A stretch of 64,000 bases of DNA from Liolophura sinensis. Lineage: Eukaryota > Mollusca > Polyplacophora > Chitonida > Chitonidae. The position numbers were made by a program, and so were the translations under genes. Location: positions 1,180,001 to 1,244,000 of the forward strand of contig NC_088307.1 in the NCBI RefSeq assembly GCF_032854445.1, read 5' to 3'. Below the pieces are notes generated by a model. The model did no database searches. It saw nothing but the letters and a program-made list of their open reading frames with translations, and was not told where the DNA came from. Positions 1-11,666 of the stretch are shown here, piece after piece. Position 1 is the stretch's first letter; each line of letters opens with the position of its first letter.

Positions 1-59
1 GAAACACTGGACTGTCAACTTACACGCATTAAAGTAAAAATCTAGCAACACGTTTTCCT

Positions 60-1440
60 TGTGGCATTTAAGTTGATTAATTACACTGAGGGCATAAGTC
101 AGTGAATTTGTGTTTCGTCTCAAAGAACAGAATGGTGTCAGAAACCTGGGATTAAAGGGCTTTATTGGGAATGTGGCCTTCCAGTGTGGCCACTCGGGCC
201 ACAAATTTCACCGCCTCATTTTGGTGAAGCATGCTTTGGCCACATGTTTTAAGTGCGATAATGTTGGTATGAGATATCCAAAGGACCACGCAAAAGTCAT
301 ATCCTTGGCGAGCTGAAAACAACATCAGCCACGTGAAATTTTTATCATAAACCGTGAATGCCACAAAGAAAATGTGCTGCTAGATTTTTATTTCGGTGCG
401 AGTTAGCTGACAGCCCTGTCTATGCATGTTGGGGCTACGAACGAGAACGCCTTTGAATGGATACTTTCCTCTGACAGCATTCTGATGTTAAAGGAGAAAA
501 ATACAGGTTGATTTTAAAATAAGTAGTCAGTATATTTCATCAGGCAGGTCAGCAAATGACATTCGCTTCACTGTGGTGAGGGCGGTTCCAAGCTACGTCA
601 AAGTATGTAACGTACGTAGCCTATTATAGTTGAGGTAAAACGCAGACATGTAGATACCAGTGCAGGTGATTTTGTGCACATATAGTGGCCAGAAATATGG
701 TGCCGACGAGCCACAGTTATGCATAGTTCGGCGTGAATGTAAACATAAATGAAACACAAGATATACGAGTTCGGTGATTTACCTCCCTTGTTTGCATTCC
801 AACCGATCGTCGCGGATGAAAAGACCTCTATAGTTTCACAAGTTGTTTAGTTACATTGACGATATGAGTCAGTGAATTTATATTTCTTCTCAGAGTACAG
901 AATGGTGCTATAAATCTGAGCGGTAAGCGCTTTATTCCGAATGTGGCCATCCAATGTGGCCATTCGGGCCACAAATCTCACCACATGGTCACATGACACT
1001 GGCCCAATGTTTTAAGTGCGGTAATATTGGTATGAGATATCCGACGGACCATGCAAAACTAATTTTCTTGGCAAGCCGAAAATAACACCAGTCTCGTGAA
1101 ATGTTTATGATAAACCGTCAATGCCACAAAAAATGTGCTTGGTACGTGTAAGTTGACAGCCTTACCTATGCATTTGGGGGCTACGAATAGGAATCCTATT
1201 GAATGCATACTTTCGACTGACGGTATTTTGGTGAAAAGGGGGAAAAAACGGGTTGATTTAAAAAAAAGCTGTGATATAATAATATGCCCACCAGTCATAG
1301 GTTTACATTGTTCGGCGTGAATTTATAAGCACACATCAAATATAACTTTCGACGTTGTCACCGATTAATTGTATTGCCACTTCGATCGTCGCGAAGTAAA
1401 ACATCTCCATATTTTGATATGTTGTTCAAAATTCGATCGA
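60..1440. repeat. Direct duplication, about 770-bp period
   Basis: Blocks at 80-360 and 857-1135 align closely (both have gtcagtgaattt, cattcgggccacaaat-type and ggtatgagatatcc strings). Blocks at 410-510 and 1157-1260, and 715-845 and 1310-1440, align as well. A third partial unit appears near 2315-2400 (gtgaaaagatggttatattttgatat). No intact gene. The short frames contain CFKC…, which resembles a zinc knuckle only weakly. Confidence 0.75.
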
Positions 1441-1827
1441 AGGTATCAGTCACTATATTAAATCATGGAAGAAAACTGAGAAAAAATTTTTAATTTGTTA
1501 GAAAAGTAGCTGCCAAATGTGTACACAAACGAGACTTGCCTCAATTTAGTGGGGAATGTGTAACCACTCTTTTGTAACAGAATTAAAATGTATTATGTTT
1601 GACTTACGGATATAACAGGGTGGTTAGCGTTGTTTAGGTTCAGGCCTTACAAAGATGATGTAAAAGTGACTGATGATGAGCTTGTGCACATATAATGGCA
1701 AAGCTGTGGAAATGATTCGGTTTCGACTTTTTTCCCGACCAGTTGCAGTAATAAAATAACAGCTAATGGGTAGTAATGTTTGAGAGATTGATGGAATACT
1801 ATTTAAGCATTATATTGTAGGACAGGT

Positions 1828-2240
1828 TTATTTATTTGTTTATTTGTTTGATTGGTGTTTTAGGAATATATCACTTATACGAGAGCGGCAAGCATGATAG
1901 TGTGCGGAAACAAGGTGAAGCTTTGGAACCTATGACCAATCGCAGGTTGCTTAAAACCTGTAACCAGCTCATGCTGGCTTCCTCTCCGGTCGTAAGTGGG
2001 ATGGTCTGGCAGCAACATGCGGATGGTCGTGGGTTTCCCCCCGGCTCTGCCCGGTTTCCTCCCACCATAATGCTGGCCGCCGTCGTATAAGTGAAATATT
2101 CTTGAGTACTGCGTAAAACACCAATCAAATAAATAAATAAATAAATGAATAAATAAAACCTGTAACAGGAGAGGGAGCCAGCATGAGCTTGACTTGAACT
2201 GACCAAACTGGCACGCTAACCACCTCGGCCACAGCGGCTC
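1828..2240 (-). repeat. tRNA-derived SINE (family A), interrupted copy
   Basis: Minus-strand copy of the common SINE of this window: an ATTT-rich tail, a gattggtgttt…cttatacga body and a tRNA-like head, here degenerate. It is split by a second, opposite copy at 1965-2154. Confidence 0.75.
1965..2154 (+). repeat. SINE family A copy inserted in another SINE
   Basis: 5'-truncated plus-strand copy (starts cagctcatgctggc, ends with an AAAT tail) flanked by perfect 12-bp direct repeats aaaacctgtaac at 1953-1964 and 2155-2166. Confidence 0.88.
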
Positions 2241-2973
2241 AGGACAGATTTATCAAATTTGAATTTAAAAACAGAAAGGTTACAAAACTTTTCACGAAAA
2301 GTTTTTTTTAAGATTTTGTAATTGTCTTCTTAACTCATAATTTGATTGACGGTCGCGAGTGAAAAGATGGTTATATTTTGATATATTGTTGAAGTATTTT
2401 ATATGTGCTGGTTTCATGCACGATTCTCCGACCCGCGAAGAGATAGAAAAAAACTATTTATTATACAAATACTATTGCATTGTAGGCTTTTCCAGCTAAA
2501 GCTGCTTTCATTTAAGCGGGTTGTTATGCAGGTACCGGAATAGGCTGACTGTGCATTCGACAGCTCTCCTGGGCAGGGACATATATTCACACAAGGACCC
2601 AGGGGATTCAGGTTCCCCATCACCCGGGCATTGGACAGTGGGCCTATGTGTCCTTTTTCGTAGATTTTAAGCACTGTGTGGGTCTCTTATGTACATCTTA
2701 TCATCTAGCCGAGCTTCTCTTCTCGCAGAACATATACTGAAAAATTTGACCTCATTATTCGAGGCTCCACAGGGGGGGGAGGGGGGGGGGTACCGTGAAT
2801 GTGTACACAACTTCTGTGTTTGGCGAATCCATGACGCCAAAGTGCTGCCGCTACTAAGGTATCATGCAGAAGACACCAGACCCGACACCCCACCCGGAGG
2901 AAAGAAGGCTTATAGTCTATTAAATCATAATGTAACCAGGAGTTAAAACAGACATCTGTACCCCAACCTTCAA

Positions 2974-3310
2974 CAGAAATGGACGCTCCAGGTCAATATT
3001 TGGAAATATGGTCTATAAGGCGTATTCCCAAAACAAAGTTCAACAAAAACCACCACAGAACTAAGAAAGTACAGGTATATTAAAATACGAACTAAGGACG
3101 GAATCATGGAAAGAGAAGTAGTCAGCAGTTTTCAATGATGCTAAAAAGATACAAGGAATGCTCTTGGAGAATGTATAAAATCAATATCCAAATCGGAGTA
3201 CTATGCTGGTTCGTAAGTTGTGGATAATCAAGGCATGTATCTCAGTTGCGCGTTGACGGCATCGATCGTGGCGATCTAACTCAGCACGACGGATATGCTT
3301 CCCCTCGTGA
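2974..3310 (+). repeat. Dispersed repeat C, copy 1
   Basis: Shares with 15236-15560 a series of strings: ggacgctccaggtcaat, ggaatcatggaaagagaag, cagttttcaatgatgct, gcgatctaactcagcacga, cttcccct. No coding capacity. Confidence 0.7.
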
Positions 3311-3359
3311 CCAATGCTACGACGACCGTGTACACAGAAGATGATCAATGTATACTCAC

Positions 3360-3439
3360 GTAGGTATTTGCGCACGGATGCCTAACGTAAAGATTCCCAG
3401 AACAGGACCGCCGACGACACCAAAAAATGTCAAGACAGT
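3360..3439 (-). pseudogene. Paralogue exon 11 with 7-bp deletion
   Basis: 80 bp against 87 in the intact gene. Begins TVLTFFGVVGGPVLGIFTLG; the codons for LFP are deleted, shifting the frame. Acceptor ttttgcag, donor gtgagt. No exon 12-15 was seen from 1 to 3359. Confidence 0.85.
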
Positions 3440-3724
3440 CTGCAAAAGAGGATGAAGTAATGAATGAAGAACTTAGATTTCAAAAAGTCTATACGAAGCC
3501 ACGTACCGGTTTTATAAATAAATGACGCCTCTGAAGTTTTAGCCATATTGCAATAAACAGAATACATCTTTGGTTTTAGAGTAATGAGATATATGTGAAA
3601 ACAACATTCTTCACTCTCCAATACTAAGGCAGACTGCTCTCTTTGATATGCCTTCACCTTTATTGGTTGTCTTTGTTAACAAGGGCCTGCGAAAACCAAA
3701 TTTATATAAAGATTTCCCACTTAC

Positions 3725-3792
3725 TTGAAGCACGTCGCCTGACAAGGATGCCACATCGGTGAGTGCAAGACTTATGATACCAAACCCCATGG
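3725..3792 (-). pseudogene. Paralogue exon 10
   Basis: 68 bp, coding AMGFGIISLALTDVASLSGD and VLQ. Acceptor atttccag, donor gtaagt. Intact in itself, but read out of frame after exon 9. Confidence 0.87.
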
Positions 3793-4972
3793 CTGGAAAT
3801 GAAATTGGAATTGAAAACAAAGAATGACTATAGTACAAAACAAAAAACGAAATAAGCATGAAAAAGGTCCGTAGACAAATGGTTAACTTTGGACCTCCAG
3901 TGAAGACTGCTATCATAAATAATTCACACAAATTAGAACTGACTATTTCAATTTTGCTGTAATTTCCTTCTGGTGCTTTGAGACTACAGATATGAGCCTG
4001 TTTGTCAGTATCCATTGACTGGGCAAAAATGGCACATCTGGTGACTTGGCTACATGTAGGATCATCGGTGATACAATAATTTATTATCCGGATTGCACAA
4101 TACATTTTAACGCAAACAATATTTATAACTATTCATTAGATATTATTTATTATAAGTATTTTTTCATAGCAAAATTTTCCCACCGCGGTGAAAATGTTTC
4201 CACCTTGCTGGACATGTTTTTGCTATGAAAAAAAAGTTTCTCTGAAAATAAGTCATTTCCCTGCAAAATATGATTTCCTATATAAAACTATAATTTCCTC
4301 GTAATAACTGATTTTCTGTGTGCACAAGAATTTTCTTCGCTAAAAAGTTATTTTATGTGTAAACCGATTATCTATCTTTACTGACAAACAGCCACTTTAC
4401 TAGCAAGTATATATAGAAATCAGCCCAAAATTCAGATTAAATTGGATGGCACGAATGAACCACTGTAATGTAATAAACTGCGTGTAAAATCTACATGTAT
4501 ATAAAATACGTGTGGTAAACGTCACATATCGATTACACCGGGCAAATACCAAATGCATACCCGTAAGCTCCGAATAGGCGTCATCAAAACGAATTAATTG
4601 TTATAAATAACTCTAATATAAAATACTACATTTGGGTTTTGTTCGAGCTAGTTATTACAAGAAACTTTTAGAAAGTGTTTGTATATAGTGACCTCCTTTA
4701 ATTGCACAAGTCGTTGAAGGCAACGTGTCATCTGTTTTGCATAACATAAAAAGTAATTTTGTGACATGTCACGTGATACTACCGCACAGCTGCGAAGAGT
4801 ATAAATGCCCACCCATACCGTCGTATATATTGTTTGACTGAATAGGAAACGTAAATCCCAAAGGGTATAAAAGTAATTCTATACCCAACCATTCACATCC
4901 AATTAAGCAACATACCTGTGAACGGCAGCGCAGTCACAGCAATAACTCTGAAGTATGAAAATGATAACTTAC

Positions 4973-5089
4973 CCAATCCTCTGGCAACCCATATGGCGGC
5001 GGTCTCGCCCATTTTGGGGAGCAATATGGGGTCTGACAATGTCCTGGAGTGTCACAGCGGCCATAGCGTTGAGTCCAGACAATATCGTG
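4973..5089 (-). pseudogene. Paralogue exon 9 with 1-bp insertion
   Basis: 117 bp against 116 in the intact gene. It begins TILSGLNAMAAVTLQDIVRP; then an extra C in a run near 5022 shifts the frame. The splice sites (tatcag, gtaagt) remain. Confidence 0.87.
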
Positions 5090-5513
5090 CTGATACAATG
5101 AGAGAAATGTGCGAGAAAAGCCAGAGGGGAGGCAACTCGTGTACGTACTATCTAGCGTACACCTGCGATGGTTCTGTAATCAGACTGTTAGGTTTTCACC
5201 AGCAACATGGAAGCCCAGTCATCAACATAGCGTTTCTGATGCTAGATCGAATATACGGATGCACGAATGATTAGGACTTAACTTGACTTCTACAGTATTG
5301 CAGCAATATCGTTATGACTGTCAAGTCGAGGTAGCCATCAACATGACGTTATTGTTTTGACTGACCATTTTGATAAGACTTCGCATGCATGTCAAAATGG
5401 GTGGAGTATCAATCTTAAAACTGGAACCAACTGACTGGCAGTGTCTGGCACCGTCAGTAATGCTTAAACTGTATTCTGCATTACCATCGGCAACAAAAGT
5501 GACAAAGACTTAC

Positions 5514-5602
5514 CTGAGTGCTCCAGTAAACAAACAGACAACAAACAGCCCCAGTACTCTGTGGTACCTTCCCAGGATGTCCGTACTAAATATGGGTAGA
5601 GT
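5514..5602 (-). pseudogene. Paralogue exon 8
   Basis: 89 bp, coding TLPIFSTDILGRYHRVLGLF and VVCLFTGAL. Acceptor gtttttag, donor gtaagt. The PGLF of the Na+ site helix has become LGLF. Confidence 0.85.
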
Positions 5603-6162
5603 CTAAAAACAGTAAGGTAAGTATGATCAGTTCAGTGGAACAGTGATTTGGCGAGTTGAGAAAAGGTCAACAGATTGGACATTTTAAATTAACATAAGAA
5701 AATAATACGTCTGTTGTGACAAGTGGGAGTAAAGACTTAAAATTTAACTTCGGCTTTAAGTGACAATGTGCGTCACAATATGCCTTGAACGTGGCAACTT
5801 GAGAAAATCCACGTTTCTAGGCGACCATGCCGTTATCATGCCGAGCTTATGTGTGAGATATTAAGCCTTTGGAGGGTGAAGAAGTTTACTGCCGGTAGGT
5901 ATGAGCATATCTTTGTCGGAAGTACAAGCTTGCAAAATGGACACCAAAAAGGTTACCGTAGCTGTTGTCAAGCTGACGTCCACATGCCCCTCGGGTGGTT
6001 GAGGTACAATGACTCCAGATTTATACATTCATGCTACTTCGGCGTAATTAACAACAATGTCTTAAATTTTGGGCAAAATTGGGTTTTGGGCCTGCAGACT
6101 TAGGTAATACTCAACGGCACTAAACCTTGACATGTAATAAAATAGAACGCCAATTAGAGTAC

Positions 6163-6289
6163 CTGATTAGGGGCGGTAATCCTGCCAGACACCAGCGGGT
6201 CTCCGATATAGTACGCAAACATGACGACACCAGTGAGGACGTAGAAGAGGAGGCTGAGCATTTGGCCGAGAGCATTTAACCAGTAGGCC
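6163..6289 (-). pseudogene. Paralogue exon 7
   Basis: 127 bp, coding AYWLNALGQMLSLLFYVLT, then GVVMFAYYIGDPLVSGRI and TAPNQ. One codon shorter than its partner exon; donor gtactc is weak. Confidence 0.85.
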
Positions 6290-7489
6290 CTGGAAGATAG
6301 TAAATCAAGTCCCCTTCCATGAAAGGAACTTACAATTATCTTACTGTTTGTTTGCCAACTCTGCTTTATTACTGGTTGTCATTTCATCTGGTGACCATTA
6401 AGCGAGCTGATTCTATAGTCTATATGTACAAATTCTCCGTACTCTCCACAAAAATTACCTTTAATCAGTGACATGTAAAATCACAACCAAAACACAGTGA
6501 TATGTTGAACGTTTGTATTACAAGGAAAATGCAGTTAGAATACTTTTTCTAATCCATAATGCTAAGCACAAGAAGTTTGTTTTCGACAGGAAGATTTCTT
6601 TATCTCCCGTCACGTCACAGCTACTTGTACATAAGTGCACACTTAAATATAAGACATTTTGAAAATTTGAAAAATGTAGGTATTGGATATATGTCAAAGA
6701 CAGTTCCTGTGGAAGGGATTTGTCACGTCATCGTTGGCCAATTTACATACCGAATTGTTCGATATGTTTTAATCTCAACACACGGCAATCTCGTTCTTTC
6801 TTTGACGTCGTTGTTGGTGGATTAGTTTAAGAAAAACACGCGACAGTAAGTGTATGTGATGAAATAAATGAGCCTTTGCAGTGAGACGTACATTCTGTTT
6901 AGTGGTACACCGTGCATAGTGGTACATTCTGTTAAGTGGCGTACACTCTGCTTTCGTCGTGAGGCGAGACAGGAAGAAAGATTAATATTGCATTTTGTAT
7001 CACCTGTTGATAGACTAGACATCTTTTTTATTTCGATGCCATGCGCGATTACTTCAGATGGCCGCCAGTGAGATGTTTGTGCGATGGAAACCCGGCGAAT
7101 CTACGTTAACTCGTAGACTAACCGCCTGTACGTGGTTATTTGCACCTCGCCGTCGCATTAATTCGGGCATTTCGGTTTCCTCCACCATAATACGAATACA
7201 ATTTGAACCATTATATATAGGGCACAACTTTTATTAATAAACTTATATAATTGTATTATTACGCAATTGTTTGAGCACCATACTTCCGAATACTTTATGT
7301 CCACGGAGGTCAGCTTTATTGGTGGAAGGAATCAAAGGTTTCCCACCATTCAGAAAGTACTGACGAGCGTCTGACGTATAGAGTTTTGGTAGATAAGTCG
7401 CATACAACGAACACTCGACAACGTAAACAGACATAGGAACGCCGCCAAACTCTTACTATCAACAAAATCCCCAACAACGATGAAGTCAA

Positions 7490-7660
7490 TACATGTATTT
7501 ATGCACATGTGTGCGCGTGTGTGTGTGCGCGAGTGTGTGTGCGTGTGAATGTGTGTGCGCATATGCGTTCTCGTGTGTGTGCGCGCTTATGCGTGTACAT
7601 GCGTGTGTGTGCGTGTGTATGTTAGTGTGTGTGTGCTTGTGTATGTATTTACCTTATGTA
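7490..7660. repeat. GT-rich simple repeat
   Basis: About 150 bp of imperfect (GT/GC)n. The reading frames over it are artefacts. Confidence 0.9.
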
Positions 7661-7721
7661 ATCTTGGAGATTTACGTCGAGTGATATAACGACCAGGCGT
7701 CATTAGGTGTGTATCATCTTT

Positions 7722-8090
7722 GGGCAGGGACCGGCCCAGATAGCATAGTTGGTAGCGCGTCCGCTTCGGGAGCGGTAGATCCAGAATCAATCCTGGTTCG
7801 AGTCACACCTAAGGCTTTAAAAGATGAAATTGTTACTTCCTCCCTTGGCGTTCTGCATGAAGGGGATAGTGCAACGACTGGTTGACCCGTATCAGTATAA
7901 TGGCTCGGGCGGGGCAGCTCACTTACCTTCAGTAAGTCGTCTCAGTGAAGCAGCACTAGATCAAAGAGCGGTGGAAATCCGCCCTGCAACAAGGAGGTAC
8001 ATTACATACACCCTAAGGATTCATTCGTCGTTATATGACTGAAAAATTGTTGAGCACGACGTTAAACCCCAAGCACTCACACACACACTC
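7722..8090 (+). repeat. tRNA-derived SINE (family B)
   Basis: tRNA-like head with A box tagcatagttgg and B box ggttcgagtcac, a 200-bp body, and a 3' end gttaaaccccaagcactcac followed by CA repeats. Not a tRNA gene: no acceptor stem pairs. Confidence 0.82.
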
Positions 8091-8329
8091 CTTTGGCCGC
8101 CACAGCAACTTGCCCGCAAACACCAAACATGACACCTCATCCTGTCACATTACTTCTACACCGGCCCAACCAGATCTACTTCTTTGTTCTAACCCCTGTG
8201 TACAGAGTGCAAAGCGAGGCAACAACAAATATCATTTTAAAGTCTTTGGTATGTAAAAATAAGCCTCATGTCCGACATTCATATACCATTCGGTCATCAG
8301 TTTTCAGTGATGCAGACAGTTGATACTCG

Positions 8330-8490
8330 CGGCATGAATTCCATATCAAAGTTGAAATTCGTAGTCCATGAATGAGTGAATAATTAAACAAGGTATGTCA
8401 GTCGCGCTTTGACTGCAACGGTTCATAAAGGCATCATGCAGATGTAGTGAGCATGACTGCCGTTACGGCCCCTAGCCCCAGGTTAAGCGG
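8330..8490 (+). repeat. Dispersed repeat C, partial copy
   Basis: Contains cagtcgcgctttgactgcaac and gcccctagccccaggtt, matching the 3' part of copies 1 and 2. Confidence 0.45.
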
Positions 8491-8780
8491 TATTAGATAC
8501 AGTTACAGCGGTATTAGATGACGAGCGTTACTGACCTTAACCGAACAGATTGTGATTCAAAAGTAACGGTCGATTAAGTCTTTCCCATTAATAAGTAAGG
8601 ATCTCATACTGCAAAAGGCGCAATCTATGATGTTACACATGACATGCTGGTCTGAATCTTGCCAGAGATCCATACAAAGAGAGTGTTATACTCATTATAA
8701 AATTTGAGAAACTTTTTTGAAGACGTTTGATGGAGTATCCATGACAAACTAGTTTTTGAACTAACAACTTGTGACGAAGA

Positions 8781-9700
8781 TTAGTCATCACAATTTACGC
8801 AAGATCTGACAAATGCTACAAGGTGAAATATGTATACGCCATATGCAGGACCCTTTGGTATATTGCTATCCAAATAAGAATAATTTACAACATCAAAATT
8901 GGAATTATCCCTTTTGTCGTAAAGGCGGCGGCAAAGGAGACCTTGTTCGTCTTTGTACAGATATATATCCAAATAAGATCTTCTATCAGAACTATCTGTT
9001 GTCTCCTTTAAATCTAATGAAGGCGAATAGATTTCCTTCACCGCTTCAGCAATATGGGGGTTATTTAACGCCAGTAGATCATCAGTATACCGCTTGGTAA
9101 ATGAAAAGGATCGAGCTTTAAAGATATTACTTTTAATTAATTTCTGCATATAGTCGTATTCATATGAAAACAGGTGTAGGTCTGCCACAAGAGGCGCACA
9201 ATTGGTACCCACTGGAATACCTATGTACTGTTGGTAAAAGGTATCCCCGAATTTCACATAGATGTTATTAATGAGAAATGCAAGCAATTCAATAAATAAT
9301 GTAACATCCCATGAGTGGTAACCTTTGTAAATAGTAGAACTAAAGAAAGCCTTATTGCTTCTGACGTTCATGTAACGGTCTCCTGTTTTAGTAAATACCG
9401 AGACAATAAGATCTGTGTGAGGAATTGTAGTACAGAGAGTAGAGAAATCCCATGTAGATACGTCTTTGTACCGTATATGCATATGAGCATCAAGTTCTTC
9501 TGTAAGACGTTTGGAGCTGTTAAGAATCCGCATGCAGTTGACACCTGAATTTTTGTTATGGCACAACAATACTTATTCCAAAATGACTTTACTTCTTGTA
9601 ACGCTCTCGTAAGTAAGGTTGACAAGAGTTTGGTGGTACAACTTCTTGAACCCGCAATAAATCGAGCCTTGTATGGGGTTTTATGCATTTTTGTAGTTCA
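8781..9700 (-). pseudogene. Retroelement reverse transcriptase fragment
   Basis: Minus-strand reverse transcriptase C-terminal part: 262 codons open from 9569 to 8781 with IGIPVGTNCAPLVADLHLF (finger/palm), FTKRYTDDLLALNN (the catalytic YxDD box; the second position is T where I is usual) and YLDSNIPKGPAYGVYIF near the end. Upstream sequence (to about 9700, HKTPYKARFIAGS) continues the protein in another frame. The GTNCAP plus LDSNIP-YGVYI type is a widespread animal retroelement, which I place with Penelope-like or related elements only tentatively. 5'-truncated and frameshifted, sitting in an intron of the decayed SLC5 copy. Confidence 0.75.
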
Positions 9701-9944
9701 GTAAAGTTGTGGTATTTCTGTATGACGGGTAGGTATATTTATGCGCCTTTCTTTAAGAAAGGTTTTGTGTTTATTAAATAGTTCCTCCAGAGTACATATT
9801 GTAGCAGAATACGTGGCTATTGTTGTAGATGTACCTAGCTCTTGAACAAGAATTTGATAATATTAATCCTTACAAATAAAGATGACATTATTAGGAGCCT
9901 TGTCCGCTACAGTGATGACACATATTCTATGACCCAACCCATTT

Positions 9945-10000
9945 TTGATCCCAGGTCTCCCGACTTCAGACGCTTTAGCCATTAGGTCACCGAAGCGGCC
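9945..10000 (-). repeat. tRNA-like SINE head remnant
   Basis: On the minus strand: gtgacctaatggctaaagcg (A-box-like) and gacctgggatcaaaa (B-box-like). Only the head is visible. Confidence 0.45.
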
Positions 10001-10112
10001 TTGGACTAAAATAAAAACGGAGGAAATGCTTCATGCACTGACCCCAGAAAGTTAAAACATGGATATTTTGTTGGCTCTTTTGTTTATCATGTCATCTGCT
10101 TAGAATTCTTAC

Positions 10113-10267
10113 TCAACTAACTTGACTCGTCCATGATCGCTGGCGATATTCCAAGCGTTCGTTATTTCGCCGGTCTCTATACTGCCCTGGATCAAAACAG
10201 CCAGCAATCCGGCAAAAATCACTAGCATTTGGAAGAAGTTTGTCCACACCACCGCCTTCATACCGCC
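10113..10267 (-). pseudogene. Paralogue exon 5
   Basis: 155 bp, coding GGMKAVVWTNFFQMLVIFAG and a loop. Acceptor tctttgcag, donor gtaaga; boundaries identical to the intact gene. Acceptor-like repeats precede it (see findings). Confidence 0.88.
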
Positions 10268-10440
10268 CTGCAAAGAACAAACTAGTTCATATCGCGCTGT
10301 ACGTTAATACCGACCGTATGGAAGAAAATGGTTCATACCGCCCTGCTTGTTACAAAATAGTTCATTTGGCCCTGGAAGGTAAAAGAGGGTTCATACCGCT
10401 CTGCTTGGAGCAAAATATACCGCCGTGTGTTTAACAATGT
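10268..10440 (-). repeat. Acceptor-like repeats upstream of paralogue exon 5
   Basis: Three or four degenerate units of about 55 bp, each with an AG followed by ggcggtatgaa-like sequence, the same as the start of exon 5. See findings. Confidence 0.65.
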
Positions 10441-10977
10441 ATTCCGATATAGGTGTCAGATCAGAACAACACACTCGGATACAAACTTTCAAGGAAAATA
10501 GGCATTCCAGCTGAATAATCGCAAGATCACTTTCTAAAATAAGTAATTAGCGCGTATTCGTGCCAAGGAAAACCATGAACAGTTTTTTTTGATGATTTTG
10601 GAAAGATGTACGGCATAATTTAGGCGAATGAAGCAAATCAGTGTTCAAATCGGAAAGATGATGAATTGTCGTTAATCAGTTGAGCTTTGATTGTGCACAA
10701 CATGAACTGTTGAGTTGTTAAACCAATCATTCAGAACCATTTAGACCCTGCAGGATGTAAATCGTTAGTGTTAAATGGCTTTCAAGTACATGTTTTCCGA
10801 TTTGCACGTTTTGCGATCCAGATATTTTATATAGGTGCTTATTTTCTGCACACCAAAACGTCATTTCATCTTTAGACACAGAACACAAAATGATTTATTT
10901 ATTTCGCTGTTGTTTAACCTGAAATGCAGAATGAATGCGATAAAATATCCAGGCCTAATATACAGAATCTTACTTAC

Positions 10978-11045
10978 TATTGTGGTGTGGAAGATACATA
11001 CGACCCCTACAATAATTATAATAGGCCACAACGGTAAACCAGTCA
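10978..11045 (-). pseudogene. Paralogue exon 4, acceptor lost
   Basis: 68 bp, coding LTGLPLWPIIIIVGVVCIF and HTTI, with donor gtaagt. The two bases before the exon read AT where an acceptor must read AG, behind a good pyrimidine tract. Confidence 0.82.
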
Positions 11046-11225
11046 ATGAGAGAAAAAAAATACAAACAAACACCACCATTCCAAATAATGGACTAATGAA
11101 CTGAATTCATTGTTTTATCTTTAAGTATCAACCTTACAATGTAAAACTCGAGCAATATTTTGTTAACTGGTGAATACATGTAAATGTATACAATATACAT
11201 CGGATCTGGACACAAGCGCGAAATC

Positions 11226-11484
11226 ATTTATTTATTTGATTGGTGTTTTACGCCGTACTAATATTTCACTTATACGACGGCGGCCAGCATTATAGTGGGT
11301 GGAAACCGGGCACGGCCAGGGGGAAACCCACGATCATCCGCAGGTTTCTGACAGACCTTCCCACGTACGACCGCAGAGGAAGCCAGCATGAGCTGAACTT
11401 GAACTCACAGCGACCGCATTGTTGAGAGACTCCTGGGTCATTGCGCTGCGCTATCGAGCTAACCAGCTGAGCCATGGAGGCCCC
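11226..11484 (-). repeat. SINE family A, near full length
   Basis: From the TTTA tail to the tRNA-like head (complement of ggggcctccatggctcagctgg). Lies in an intron of the decayed SLC5 copy. Confidence 0.85.
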
Positions 11485-11614
11485 GAGAAAAAACATCTCT
11501 CCTTCTAGAAGCTAGCAGCTTTAATTCATTTTCTGTGCCGCAAACGTCAACCAGTCAACGTTGATAGTGCTTATAGTTACCTCACCACATACAAACAGGC
11601 ATGTTAGCACCCAC

Positions 11615-11666
11615 CTGCGCTGAGAACCAGAGAAGTGGCGTACAACACCACCGCCATGTACAACGG
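11615..11666 (-). pseudogene. Paralogue exon 3
   Basis: 52 bp, coding PLYMAVVLYATSLVLSA. Acceptor aaaacag, donor gtgggt. The family's proline in LYAPSL is replaced by threonine. Confidence 0.82.

Noticed and set aside
110-316. Zinc-knuckle-like frame (CFKCDNVG)
   Set aside because: Spacing lacks the expected His and last Cys, the frame is short, and the duplicated copy does not preserve it.
7493-7790. Cysteine/valine- and threonine/histidine-rich frames
   Set aside because: Artefacts of a GT-rich simple repeat.
7722-7805. tRNA gene
   Set aside because: A and B boxes are present, but there is no acceptor stem and the sequence continues into a repeated SINE body.
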